DNA of 18,899 nt from Planctomycetaceae bacterium. GTDB lineage: Bacteria > Planctomycetota > Planctomycetia > Pirellulales > Thermoguttaceae. A model generated the notes under the pieces. That model searched no databases. It saw only the letters and a list, made by a program, of their open reading frames with translations, and was not told the origin of the DNA. Both the position numbers and the translations under genes were made by a program. Of the stretch, positions 1 through 7,512 are shown piece after piece; position 1 is the first letter of the stretch; each line of letters starts with the position of its first letter. The stretch covers positions 1 through 18,899 of the forward strand of contig WRCR01000021.1 in assembly GCA_009783865.1 (NCBI GenBank), written 5' to 3'.

Positions 1-1
1 G

Positions 2-1372
2 CAAATCAAATGGTCGCTCGAACATGGGATTCAGTATTATCTCGTTGACTGGTATTGGAACAAAGGGCATCAGCACAATGACCATTGGGTTAAGGGTTTT
101 TACAAAGCGAAATACCGCTCGATGTTCAAGTGGGCGATGATGTGGGCGAATCACAACGGAGTTGGAAGTCACAGCGAAGAAGACCAGCGGGCGGTCACCA
201 AGTTTTGGATTGAGAATTATTTCAAAACGCCGGAATATCTGTTGCGGGACGGCAAACCGGTTGTGATGATTTGGAGTCCCGCCGGTATGGATAACGATGT
301 CATTGCGATCGAAGCGAAGAAGGGCAAGACCCTGAAAAAGGGCGAAGGCGTTAAAAAACTTCTCGACCTTTCGCGGCAGATGGCTAAAGATGCCGGTTTG
401 AAAGGGATACATTTTATCGCAATGAAGTGGCCTGAAGCGTCAACGAAGGCGGAAGATATTCAATGGCTTGCCGATGCCGGCTTTGACGAGACCTCGATTT
501 ATCATTTCATGCATCACGGCGGTAAAGCGGCGAATCCGGCAAGATTTTCGTTTGATTTGGTCGTTGAAGCCAGCGTTCCGTATTGGGAAGCACGCTTGAA
601 TACCGGTATCCTGCCGTTTTTGCCGAATCTTTCGACCGGCTGGGATGCCCGACCTTGGCATGCCGAAAAAACAACGGTTATCAGCGAAAGAACGGTTGCG
701 AAGTTTCGGCAGATTTGCAGTGATTTCAAAAAGTTCGCCGACAAGAACGGCATCAAGGAAATGGTGACTGCGCCTACAAACGAATGGGGCGAAGGTTCTT
801 ACATCGAACCGAATGCGGAGTATGGTTTCGGAATGTTCGAAGCAATACGTGATATATTCTGCAAGAAGCCCGCCAGCGGTTGGTTGCCGAATTTCGGTCC
901 GCAGGATGTTGGTTTGGGACCTTATGATTTTCCGCCGATTGACGAAAGTCCGCGAACCGAGTGGAACTTCAAAGATGGTAAAACATATTGGACGGCATTT
1001 ATGGGAATCCGCAATTACCGGAACGAAAACGGTATTCTTGCGTTTGAGACGACAAACCATGACCCTGCGATAACAACGGCATTGCAGGGTGTCAAGGCGG
1101 ACGATTGGAGCAAATTTGTTGTGCGTATGAAGATTTCACCGGCGGCATATTCGCAGGATACCTGTCAACTATTTTGGTCGACGGCGACAAGCGGAGTATC
1201 GGAGCAGAATTCGTTGAGCATGCCGGTGAAGATTGACGGACAATTTCACGATTATACTTTCGATTTGAAGGGCGTTAAGAATTGGCGGCGCAGCATAACC
1301 AGTTTGCGTTTCGACCCGTTGAACTCGGCTGACAAGAAGGTTGAAATTGAATTTATTCGGTTGGAGAAGTAG
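2..1372 (+). CDS. GH99-like / WbsX-family glycosidase-type protein, 5'-truncated by window edge
   Basis: The frame is open from base 2, so the N-terminus lies before the window; the Met at 122 is internal and 456 codons are visible. The TIM-barrel-type region shows hallmarks of the GH99-like/WbsX family: GIQYYLVDWYW near the visible start, then MFKWAMMWANHN, DGKPVVMIWSP, and TNEWGEGSYIEP around 776-814. In GH99 endo-mannanases the two catalytic glutamates sit three residues apart in an NEWxEG motif. Here the matching Glu codons are at 782-784 and 791-793, so catalytic competence is plausible. From about 946 to the stop there is a separate, probably beta-rich domain (WNFKDGKTYW, DPLNSADKKVEIEFIRLEK) that could be an accessory carbohydrate-binding module. 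WbsX proteins were named as glycosyltransferases but resemble GH99 hydrolases. Substrate unknown; any signal peptide is outside the window. Confidence 0.85.
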   Translation, partial: QIKWSLEHGIQYYLVDWYWNKGHQHNDHWVKGFYKAKYRSMFKWAMMWANHNGVGSHSEEDQRAVTKFWIENYFKTPEYLLRDGKPVVMIWSPAGMDNDVIAIEAKKGKTLKKGEGVKKLLDLSRQMAKDAGLKGIHFIAMKWPEASTKAEDIQWLADAGFDETSIYHFMHHGGKAANPARFSFDLVVEASVPYWEARLNTGILPFLPNLSTGWDARPWHAEKTTVISERTVAKFRQICSDFKKFADKNGIKEMVTAPTNEWGEGSYIEPNAEYGFGMFEAIRDIFCKKPASGWLPNFGPQDVGLGPYDFPPIDESPRTEWNFKDGKTYWTAFMGIRNYRNENGILAFETTNHDPAITTALQGVKADDWSKFVVRMKISPAAYSQDTCQLFWSTATSGVSEQNSLSMPVKIDGQFHDYTFDLKGVKNWRRSITSLRFDPLNSADKKVEIEFIRLEK

Positions 1373-1466
1373 AATCCTAACCGTCATAACCGATACAATT
1401 TGATGGAACGATAATAACCGGAATGAAAATTGACGATAAGGTATCAGATGCCGTTTTTTGAATCCT

Positions 1467-1483
1467 ATCGGGAGTTAACCGAT
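1467..1483 (+). promoter_or_regulatory. Ribosome binding site and short inverted repeat at BON-gene start
   Basis: GGGAG at 1470-1474 is a good Shine-Dalgarno, 7 bases before the ATG at 1482, and it decides the start. A 5-bp inverted repeat (ATCGG 1467-1471, CCGAT 1479-1483, loop of 7) overlaps both this site and the start codon. It could dampen initiation, but a 5-bp stem may be chance. No convincing sigma70 promoter is visible in 1373-1481. Confidence 0.45.
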
Positions 1484-2123
1484 GTTGCGTTTACTTGTTT
1501 TTGTTTTTATCCTGCTGTTTGGGCAATTTGCCTTTGCTCAAAGCCGACCGAGTACGGGTAATACCGGCAGCATCGGCGAAAATTCGAGTTTCGACATCGG
1601 AACTATGGGCAGCAGTGCCGCTTCGGACGTGAACCGCTTCGAGGGAATCGGCGATATGAATTACGTCGGAATACGCGACAATGTGCCGTTTGTCGGAAGA
1701 GAACGACCTTTTGAAACAAGCCGGTCCAGCCGGACAAGCAATGTGCGGACTTCATCCGCCGGTGCGCGGCGGACAACTGCCGCCCGAACATCGGCAGCGC
1801 GCGGAACCGCCGCCGGCAGTCGGATGTCTACCGCCGCTGACCGCAATAAGGTGCGGGCAGCCGCAACCACGGAATTCAATTATCCGCAGTTGAGTTTGGA
1901 ACAAAAGGCGATAGGATTTTCGACTTCATTATCGCGGATACCGAATCTGCCGTTTGATTCCGAAAAGATTCATGTGAACATTGACACCGTTAAATCGGAA
2001 AACGTGGCAACGGTGAGCGGAACGGTGACCTCCGAGCATAGCAAAAAAGTACTCAAACAACTTTTACTGCTGGAACCCGGTATTGACCGCGTTGAAAGTA
2101 AGGTCACAGTTGGCAGCCAGTGA
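1482..2123 (+). CDS. Secreted BON-domain protein
   Basis: A 213-residue protein with a clear Sec signal peptide: hydrophobic core of residues 2-17, probable cleavage after FAFAQ at residue 20. Residues 21-75 are Gly/Ser/Asn-rich and probably disordered. Residues about 76-130 are a low-complexity, strongly basic Arg/Ser/Thr/Ala tract. Residues about 160-211 look like a BON domain: strand-type HVNIDTV, the loop VATVSGTVTSEHSKKVLKQL, then LLLEPGIDRVESKVTV, which matches the usual ending in which a pG(I/V) turn precedes a V-x-x-x-V strand. BON domains occur in periplasmic and outer-membrane proteins that bind phospholipid or stabilise envelope structures, often near secretins. It lies 109 bases after the GH99-like gene and 113 bases before the TPR gene. 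Role inferred only as envelope-associated. Confidence 0.8.
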   Translation: MLRLLVFVFILLFGQFAFAQSRPSTGNTGSIGENSSFDIGTMGSSAASDVNRFEGIGDMNYVGIRDNVPFVGRERPFETSRSSRTSNVRTSSAGARRTTAARTSAARGTAAGSRMSTAADRNKVRAAATTEFNYPQLSLEQKAIGFSTSLSRIPNLPFDSEKIHVNIDTVKSENVATVSGTVTSEHSKKVLKQLLLLEPGIDRVESKVTVGSQ

Positions 2124-2140
2124 TTTCTATTAAACTCTTA

Positions 2141-2169
2141 TTGACGGCAAAGGGTTAAAGCCTTATAAT
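2141..2169 (+). promoter_or_regulatory. Sigma70-type promoter for the TPR gene
   Basis: TTGACG at 2141-2146 (5 of 6 to the -35 consensus), exactly 17 bases, then TATAAT at 2164-2169 (6 of 6). Transcription would start near 2176, giving a leader of about 60 bases before the ATG at 2237. This is the best promoter match I found in the window. Confidence 0.75.
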
Positions 2170-2183
2170 ATGAGGGAATTTAA

Positions 2184-2202
2184 CAGGCGGGTGTTCCGTC
2201 TG
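2184..2202 (+). promoter_or_regulatory. Hairpin in the 5' leader of the TPR gene
   Basis: A 7-bp stem (2184-2190 with 2196-2202, including one G-T pair) closes a 5-base loop and is followed by a T-rich run (GATTTTCC, 2207-2214). It sits just after the predicted transcription start. It could be a leader structure or attenuator for the TPR gene, or the end of the upstream transcript. The T run is short, so terminator function is uncertain. Confidence 0.35.
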
Positions 2203-2236
2203 GTTCGATTTTCCGTATCAATTAAGAAATTAGACA

Positions 2237-3031
2237 ATGAACAGTAATCACAGACGCGAATTAGCACAGAACGACTTGGCAAACTGGCTTATATCAGTGT
2301 ACGAGGATTGGATTGAACCCAACGCTAAGACACTTAGCACAGCGGCTATCATCATACTGGTGCTGATACTCGGATTTAACCTCTACAATCGCATTCAGAA
2401 GAGTAATGCTTCCGCCGCTTGGCAGCAGTATTATTCTGCTATGAACCTGCCGGACAGTGAAGCGCAGCAGGCAGCATTGCAGATGATAGCGGACTCCGGC
2501 AGTGTTATCTCAACGCAGTCGCGGCTGACACTGGCGCAACTTCTGCTTGCCGACGCGGTGAACGGAGTCGCAATAGACAAAGTAAAATCGGTTGCGAAAC
2601 TCGACAGAGCAGCAGACAATTTCCGCAAATTGCGCGCTGACAAGGACATAAACATCGTCGTTCATGCGAATTGGGGACTGGCCCAGACGCTGGAAACCGC
2701 CGCAACCGTTCGGGACGGAAACGATTTAGAGGAAGCAAAGAAAGAGTATGAAACGCTGGCGAAAAAGTATCCAAATGAAGAGTTCGGACAACTGGCAGCG
2801 AAGCAGTTGGCGTTTCTCTCCCGACCGGACTCGGTAAAATTCATTGAACGTTCTTTGGCAAAGTCGAAAGAAGCACCCAAGCCGGAAGATTTCAAGGTCG
2901 AAATCGACAAGACCAATCCGTTTGCAAGCGGCATCAGCGATATAGGTCTCGACATTCAAAAAGCATTGGAAGAACCGATGCAAATGCCGAAACCGGAAGA
3001 ACCGAAGACGGAAGAAAACAAGATGGAATAG
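2237..3031 (+). CDS. Membrane-anchored TPR-like (YfgM-type) periplasmic protein
   Basis: A 264-residue protein. Residues 1-33 are a short cytoplasmic head (RRELAQNDLANWL, then WIEPNAK). Residues about 34-52 form one transmembrane helix (AAIIILVLILGFNLY). The rest faces the periplasm and is alpha-helical. Residues about 95-195 read as TPR-like helix pairs: RLTLAQLLLADAV, LDRAADNFRKL, HANWGLAQTLETAA, EEAKKEYETLAKKYP, GQLAAKQLAFL. This layout resembles YfgM-like proteins, which associate with the Sec translocon and periplasmic chaperones, and a family common in planctomycetes. The last 45 residues are Pro/Glu/Lys-rich and probably flexible. The start follows a weak ribosome site; no GGAG is visible just upstream. 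It has its own strong promoter. A role in envelope protein handling is inferred from architecture only. Confidence 0.8.
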   Translation: MNSNHRRELAQNDLANWLISVYEDWIEPNAKTLSTAAIIILVLILGFNLYNRIQKSNASAAWQQYYSAMNLPDSEAQQAALQMIADSGSVISTQSRLTLAQLLLADAVNGVAIDKVKSVAKLDRAADNFRKLRADKDINIVVHANWGLAQTLETAATVRDGNDLEEAKKEYETLAKKYPNEEFGQLAAKQLAFLSRPDSVKFIERSLAKSKEAPKPEDFKVEIDKTNPFASGISDIGLDIQKALEEPMQMPKPEEPKTEENKME

Positions 3032-3034
3032 TTT

Positions 3035-3064
3035 AGCCCCGTCTAAGTGCGGGGTTCCCGTTTT
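3035..3064 (+). terminator. Hairpin between convergent genes
   Basis: A GC-rich stem (3035-3041 with 3050-3056: CCCCG/CGGGG core plus a G-T and an A-T pair) with an 8-base loop lies in the 32-base gap between converging genes. On the + strand it is followed by TTTT at 3061-3064 after four non-T bases. It probably terminates the + transcript. It may also block - strand readthrough, although no T run follows it on that strand. Confidence 0.55.
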
Positions 3065-5601
3065 CAAAAAACATCCATTCGTTTCAGCAGCACATCGAAG
3101 ACGTACAACAGTGCCGCTGCCGATATTAAAAATGCCGCCAGCGGTACATTGCGTTTTGCCTTCCGCTTGCTGTCATAGCGGAAAATCTGCTCCGCTGTCG
3201 GCTCGAAAAAACCGCCGCTTGATTTCGCAACGTCTTTCAACAACGCCGTATTGGTCTCCTGCATTCGGAATTCATCAGGATAATTGATACTCAAAGAACG
3301 CTTATGACGAAATACAGAAATTTCTGCGTCCTCTTCGTCATGCGGTTTATACTGAAATACCGTTTGTAATTCATAACCGCCGATAGTTTCGGCAGAGAAT
3401 TCCGTTTCATATTTTCCGGGGGCAGTTTGTTTCCATAACGTTTCCTCCGAAGAACCATCGGGATGTATCACCGCCAGTGTTGCTTTTCCGTCATTGATAA
3501 ACTGTCCGCTTTCATCAATAGCGTCAAGCGTCAGATAAACCTTACCGGCATAAGTCCGCTGTTTCATTGCGAAGAAACGTTCATCCGGTCTCTGTTCCGG
3601 TGTGCGGATAATGTTCCGCAAGACCTGACTCCAAAACTTCGGAAACTCCTGCCAAGTCAGCCATTCGCTGCCCCACTTTGTTTTCACATCCGAAGTAAAA
3701 ACGGCTGCCGCGCCCAAACCAACGCGCTGCCGGAGCAAAAGCGGGTTAGCGGTCTCCGTCACCAAAATTATCTGCGCCGTCGGTTTTGCTTCAAGCACGA
3801 TGTTTCCCAAAAGCGGCGGTAGTGCATCGGGGTCTATACCGCTCAACACATTACTCGGCGCAGCGGCTGCCGGTAAAAACATCTCTTCATTGATGGATGT
3901 CTTCGATGCCGCTAATGTTTCCTGCGCAAATATCTCCGGTATCGATTGAGGCGATACGCAGACATAATGCCGCCCTTTGCCTTTTTGCGCAATGTTTTGC
4001 AAAAGCGTATTGTCCGCATCGCCGACTCCGACAGTCGAAACCGTGATTTTTGCGTTGGTCAACTTCTGGACGGCTTTGATGTAATCGCCCGGCACGCTGT
4101 ATCCGTCCGAAAGCAGAATGATATGCTTGAGTTTCGTGTTTGCCTTCAACAGTTGTACGTAAGCATCGTCCAATGCCGGATAAACGTTTGTGCCGCCAGC
4201 CGCTTCAATCGTTGACACAGCCGCTTTGATTCGCTGCGCATTTTCCATACTTTGCAACTGGGCAATGAGATAAGAAGCGTGGTCGAATGCAACGATAGCA
4301 ATGAAATCCTTCTTTTGCAGCAAATCGATTGCGCTTTTCACCGCTTCCTTTGCGAGTTGCATTTTTTCACCGCCCATTGAACCGGAGCGGTCAATCACGA
4401 GACACATTGCTATCGGCAGTTTTTCGTCTTCGTCTTCAATATCGCATTTGGCAGGCAGAATATCTTCGACCGGCGTTTCATGATAACCGCCGAGTCCGAA
4501 GGAATTTTCACCGCCTAACATTAAAAAACCGCCGCCGAGTACTTCCACGTATTCCCGCAGCAATTCCAACTGTTCCGGCGAAAATTGCTTTGCCGGTACA
4601 TTGGAAAAAATAATGCCGTCATAGTTATCCATTTCCTGCAAGGTCTTCGGCAGTATATCCGCCGTTCCAAGTTCGATGTCAAATCCCTGTTCCTGCAAGG
4701 CGGCGGCAAAGTCCCGAATCTTCGCCGGTTCACTTTCGATGACGAGAATAGCCGGCTTCGGAGCGGACACCGACAACCCTGCTGCGAAGTTATTTTCCGA
4801 TAAAGTATCATCTTTCGGTTTAATGGAAACGGAATATTTCAACGCTTGAACGTCTTCTGCCGTTTGCTGAAATCGGAATACATTCCTGCCTTTGCGAATG
4901 TTCTTATTCTCCGTTAGAATGTTTTTATCTTCGTTGTTGAGAGTAATTTCCGCTTCTGTTTCCGTATTGCTTTGAATGACAATTTCGACAAAGAAAGGTT
5001 CGTCCTGCCGGATATTCTGCGGCACAATTACTTCCGAGACCGCAACTTCCGGTTTCTCCGAAGTCGCCAGCGGAATAACCGAAATCGGAATCTCCTTGTT
5101 TTCCTGAATGAACTGCATAACAGAGCCGCCGGTTTCGTTTCCGTCCGACAATAGAACGAAATGCGGAACCTTGCCTTCGTGAGAAACCGTCAAAGCGAAT
5201 TCCATTGCCGCCTGTATGTCGGTAGCGGTTCGCCAGTTATCATCGCCGGTATTTATTGTTTTTACAGTTTTCGGCGTTGCAGCAAAAGGAATAAAGACAG
5301 CACTTTTGCCCGCTATTTGCCGAAAAGAAGTCGTGAATTGCTCCGCACTTGCGGCTGCGGCTTCGTCTATGCTCTTGCTTTTATCGATGAGAACAAGGAA
5401 TTGCTTCGCCGAGGACTGATAATGAAAAGTCAAACCGGCAAGAGCAAAAACAAGCAAAACGAAAATACAGCATCGGACTAACAGATGAATCTGCCGCTGC
5501 CGTTTGGAAAAACCCGTCAAGGAATAACCGGCAATTTTGTACAAAACAAAGACCGCCGGTAAAAGCAAAAGATAAACGGGAGAAGCGAAATCAAAGGGCA
5601 T
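3064..5601 (-). CDS. Membrane protein with two VWA domains and a glutamine-amidotransferase-like domain
   Basis: Numbered from the ATG at 5601 (845 residues). Two N-terminal membrane helices lie at about 8-26 and 39-59. A first von Willebrand A domain follows at about 68-180, with MIDAS residues D73-x-S75-x-S77 and SDG at 152-154. A class I glutamine-amidotransferase-like fold sits at about 277-384 (YDGIIFSNVP, LGGGFLMLGGENSFGLGGY). A second VWA domain spans about 395-564, with D404-R-S-G-S408, T471 and D499, a complete metal site. A beta-rich region and a final membrane helix at about 819-840 end the protein. Planctomycetes carry many such BatA/BatB-like proteins; the amidotransferase region probably acts structurally. 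A GTG at 5619 gives six more residues and has a GGAG 6 bases upstream. The ATG has a GGAG 4 bases upstream and starts in family-typical fashion. Either start abuts the lyase stop (0 or 18 bases), so the two genes are probably cotranscribed. Confidence 0.85.
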   Translation of the reverse strand: MPFDFASPVYLLLLPAVFVLYKIAGYSLTGFSKRQRQIHLLVRCCIFVLLVFALAGLTFHYQSSAKQFLVLIDKSKSIDEAAAASAEQFTTSFRQIAGKSAVFIPFAATPKTVKTINTGDDNWRTATDIQAAMEFALTVSHEGKVPHFVLLSDGNETGGSVMQFIQENKEIPISVIPLATSEKPEVAVSEVIVPQNIRQDEPFFVEIVIQSNTETEAEITLNNEDKNILTENKNIRKGRNVFRFQQTAEDVQALKYSVSIKPKDDTLSENNFAAGLSVSAPKPAILVIESEPAKIRDFAAALQEQGFDIELGTADILPKTLQEMDNYDGIIFSNVPAKQFSPEQLELLREYVEVLGGGFLMLGGENSFGLGGYHETPVEDILPAKCDIEDEDEKLPIAMCLVIDRSGSMGGEKMQLAKEAVKSAIDLLQKKDFIAIVAFDHASYLIAQLQSMENAQRIKAAVSTIEAAGGTNVYPALDDAYVQLLKANTKLKHIILLSDGYSVPGDYIKAVQKLTNAKITVSTVGVGDADNTLLQNIAQKGKGRHYVCVSPQSIPEIFAQETLAASKTSINEEMFLPAAAAPSNVLSGIDPDALPPLLGNIVLEAKPTAQIILVTETANPLLLRQRVGLGAAAVFTSDVKTKWGSEWLTWQEFPKFWSQVLRNIIRTPEQRPDERFFAMKQRTYAGKVYLTLDAIDESGQFINDGKATLAVIHPDGSSEETLWKQTAPGKYETEFSAETIGGYELQTVFQYKPHDEEDAEISVFRHKRSLSINYPDEFRMQETNTALLKDVAKSSGGFFEPTAEQIFRYDSKRKAKRNVPLAAFLISAAALLYVFDVLLKRMDVF

Positions 5602-5619
5602 GGTACTCCAAATTAACAC

Positions 5620-7470
5620 TTACTTCTCCGGTTTCATCGTAACAGCAATGTGTACCTTCTCGTTTTCCCCTTTCGGCTTCGAAACTATGGTAAGCATCTG
5701 ATAACCCTCGTTTTGGCGTTCCGCTTTCGTCGGCGGCTTCGCAGAAACTATTTCGAACTTTTCGGAATCATAAAGCGTAGTCATTTCGAGGCGAATCTTC
5801 TTTCCGTCTTGCGAAAGAATTGCCGTCTTGCCGTCAAGTTTAATATCAGCCCGAGTCATCATTCCCCAACGGACAGGTTCTTTTGCGCCGATGACTGTGT
5901 CTTGGATAAGAACCGTTCCATCTTTCAGTAGTGTTGCAAAACGCTGTGCTGTCTTGACCTGTTCTTTGTAAGCGTCTGTCATGTCAACACTTGCAAATGC
6001 AACTATGTTGTCGCTTATTCCTGCGTTTTTACCTGTTCGCAGCGAAACGATTTTACAATCCGCCGTCGGATTTTGAATCTTATCGCCGATGACAAGCGTG
6101 TTATGACTCTTATTGTTAAGACGGAAATAATCCCACCGCTGCTTTCCGAAATAGCCCGGCATATTGTAATCGTCCGTCCCCAAATCGACTGCCCAGCGGA
6201 CACCGTTCACTTCATACACAAACGAACCTATGTCCAAATGCCCGTGATTTGCCCGATTGTTTCCGCCTTTGAAACCGAGAAATGCCGCATCGGGATTATT
6301 CCATTCCGTCCGCATCGTGCAAACATCTTGAATACCGGTGAACTTTTGAGCAAGCGGCGGACTGCTTCCCTTGTCGTCTTTCGCTGGGTTATACCAGATT
6401 GCGTGAAACACCGCTAACCGTCCGTGCTGATAGCGGTTCATGCGTTCCAAAAAGTTGCGAATCCAGACCGCATAATCGGGGCGGTTATAAAACGTTGAAA
6501 GAGCAAACATCATCGGTGAAGAGTCGGAAGTATCACCCGCGTCCGCATAATTGAAGTTGCGGTAGTTGGGTCCGATAACACTCATGTAGTAATCGCCGGT
6601 GATGTTAAGACCTTCCGCTTTCAGAAGTCCGAAATCGTTCTTGAAAACATCATCAAGCACTTTGAGCATCAAACCGGTGAAGGACGCGCCATAGCCCCAA
6701 TAGACGGGACCTTCGGGATATGCGCCGTCCGGCTTGTAAGCGGAAAGTCCATTCGGCAAACTTTTCACGGCATAGCGGACAATTTTTTCGGCGAGTTGCG
6801 GTTCTTCATCGGCAACCGCCAGCGCACCGATAGTTAAACCGGCGTTACATACTTCGTTCCAGTTATTATTTGATTTTGTCCACCAGTTGTTCTTTTCATA
6901 AATAGGCAAGCCGGTATTCAAAGCGTGTTTAACAACAGCGTCTTTTATTTCATTTCGTTCTTTCACGGGAATGAAATCGTAAAGCCAATCATAGCCGATG
7001 CCGACAGCGGTCGCCATTTCGCCGGTATCGAGATAATGACTCGGATTCCAATCCTTGAATCGGCAGACGGCAAGCATCTCGGCAAGAGCGGCATCGGCGT
7101 ATGTTTTATCGCCGGTCATTCGATAAGCAAAAGCGAGAACAGAAGTCCGCTCAAGAGAACGGCGGCTTGAACCGAGAAGACGTTTGCCGTCGGGTATTAC
7201 GTATTCCGTCAGTTTATCTTTTTTCGCTCTGTCTGCTTTTTTGATGAGTTCCGAAACAAGTTTTTTGAGAAACACATCGGTACTGATTTGTTCTTTGATT
7301 TCTTTTTCACGCTGTACCGTGAGAAAGAGCCGCGGATGCACCGGCAGTTTCGCAGGAAAAGTGAGTGTTTCCTCGGCAGCAAGAGCGGAGGGCATACGCC
7401 CTCCGGTAATTGGCGCAAGTCCTCCGGCAATCATAGCGAAGACAACTGTAAAAATAAAAAATCGTTTCAT
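5620..7470 (-). CDS. Secreted heparinase II/III-family polysaccharide lyase
   Basis: A 616-residue protein with a signal peptide (n-region MKR, hydrophobic 4-17, probable cleavage after residue 31, SALA/AEE). HPRLF at 45-49 is the usual N-terminal motif of this lyase group. Residues about 60-340 form the alpha/alpha-toroid, with NNNWNEVCNAG at 201-211 carrying the likely catalytic Asn and KPDGAYPEGPVYWGYGAS at 246-263 carrying candidate Tyr residues. Residues about 380-616 are the beta-sandwich heparinase II/III-like domain: NHGHLDIGSF at 408-417, with H409, H411 and D413 in the position of conserved or metal-binding residues, then AVDLGTDDY. It should cleave uronic-acid-containing polysaccharide by beta-elimination outside the cytoplasm; the substrate cannot be told from sequence. 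The signal peptide is unusually long and holds a palindromic element (7384-7407). It sits 42 AT-rich bases after the HzsA-like gene with no clear promoter of its own and only a weak ribosome site. Confidence 0.87.
   Translation of the reverse strand: MKRFFIFTVVFAMIAGGLAPITGGRMPSALAAEETLTFPAKLPVHPRLFLTVQREKEIKEQISTDVFLKKLVSELIKKADRAKKDKLTEYVIPDGKRLLGSSRRSLERTSVLAFAYRMTGDKTYADAALAEMLAVCRFKDWNPSHYLDTGEMATAVGIGYDWLYDFIPVKERNEIKDAVVKHALNTGLPIYEKNNWWTKSNNNWNEVCNAGLTIGALAVADEEPQLAEKIVRYAVKSLPNGLSAYKPDGAYPEGPVYWGYGASFTGLMLKVLDDVFKNDFGLLKAEGLNITGDYYMSVIGPNYRNFNYADAGDTSDSSPMMFALSTFYNRPDYAVWIRNFLERMNRYQHGRLAVFHAIWYNPAKDDKGSSPPLAQKFTGIQDVCTMRTEWNNPDAAFLGFKGGNNRANHGHLDIGSFVYEVNGVRWAVDLGTDDYNMPGYFGKQRWDYFRLNNKSHNTLVIGDKIQNPTADCKIVSLRTGKNAGISDNIVAFASVDMTDAYKEQVKTAQRFATLLKDGTVLIQDTVIGAKEPVRWGMMTRADIKLDGKTAILSQDGKKIRLEMTTLYDSEKFEIVSAKPPTKAERQNEGYQMLTIVSKPKGENEKVHIAVTMKPEK
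7384..7407 (-). repeat. Palindromic element, copy A, in the lyase signal-peptide region
   Basis: A perfect 8-bp inverted repeat (CGGAGGGC 7386-7393, GCCCTCCG 7398-7405) has a 4-base loop. The 24-base unit matches 11824-11847 at 20 of 24 positions in the same orientation and reading frame. Here it encodes TGGRMPSA; the other copy encodes TGELTPSA. The 5-base word gcaag flanks the region at 7379-7383 and 7415-7419, bounding 31 bases. One copy plus its direct repeat is 36 bases, or 12 codons. Precise removal would leave a canonical GLA/AEE cleavage site. Confidence 0.6.
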
Positions 7471-7512
7471 TTGAAAATTCTTGTTAAAGTGTTTAATTTA
7501 TGAATTTAGATA

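Noticed and set aside
122..124. ATG at 122 as the true start of the first gene
   Set aside because: The frame is open to base 2 and the upstream residues (GIQYYLVDWYW) are conserved family sequence.
440..1060. 206-codon open frame on the - strand inside the GH99-like gene
   Set aside because: Arg/Cys/Phe-rich composition with no domain, and the opposite strand encodes a clear conserved enzyme.
7471..7512. Promoter in the AT-rich gap before the lyase gene
   Set aside because: No -35-like hexamer at 16-18 bases from any -10-like hexamer; AT richness alone is not enough.
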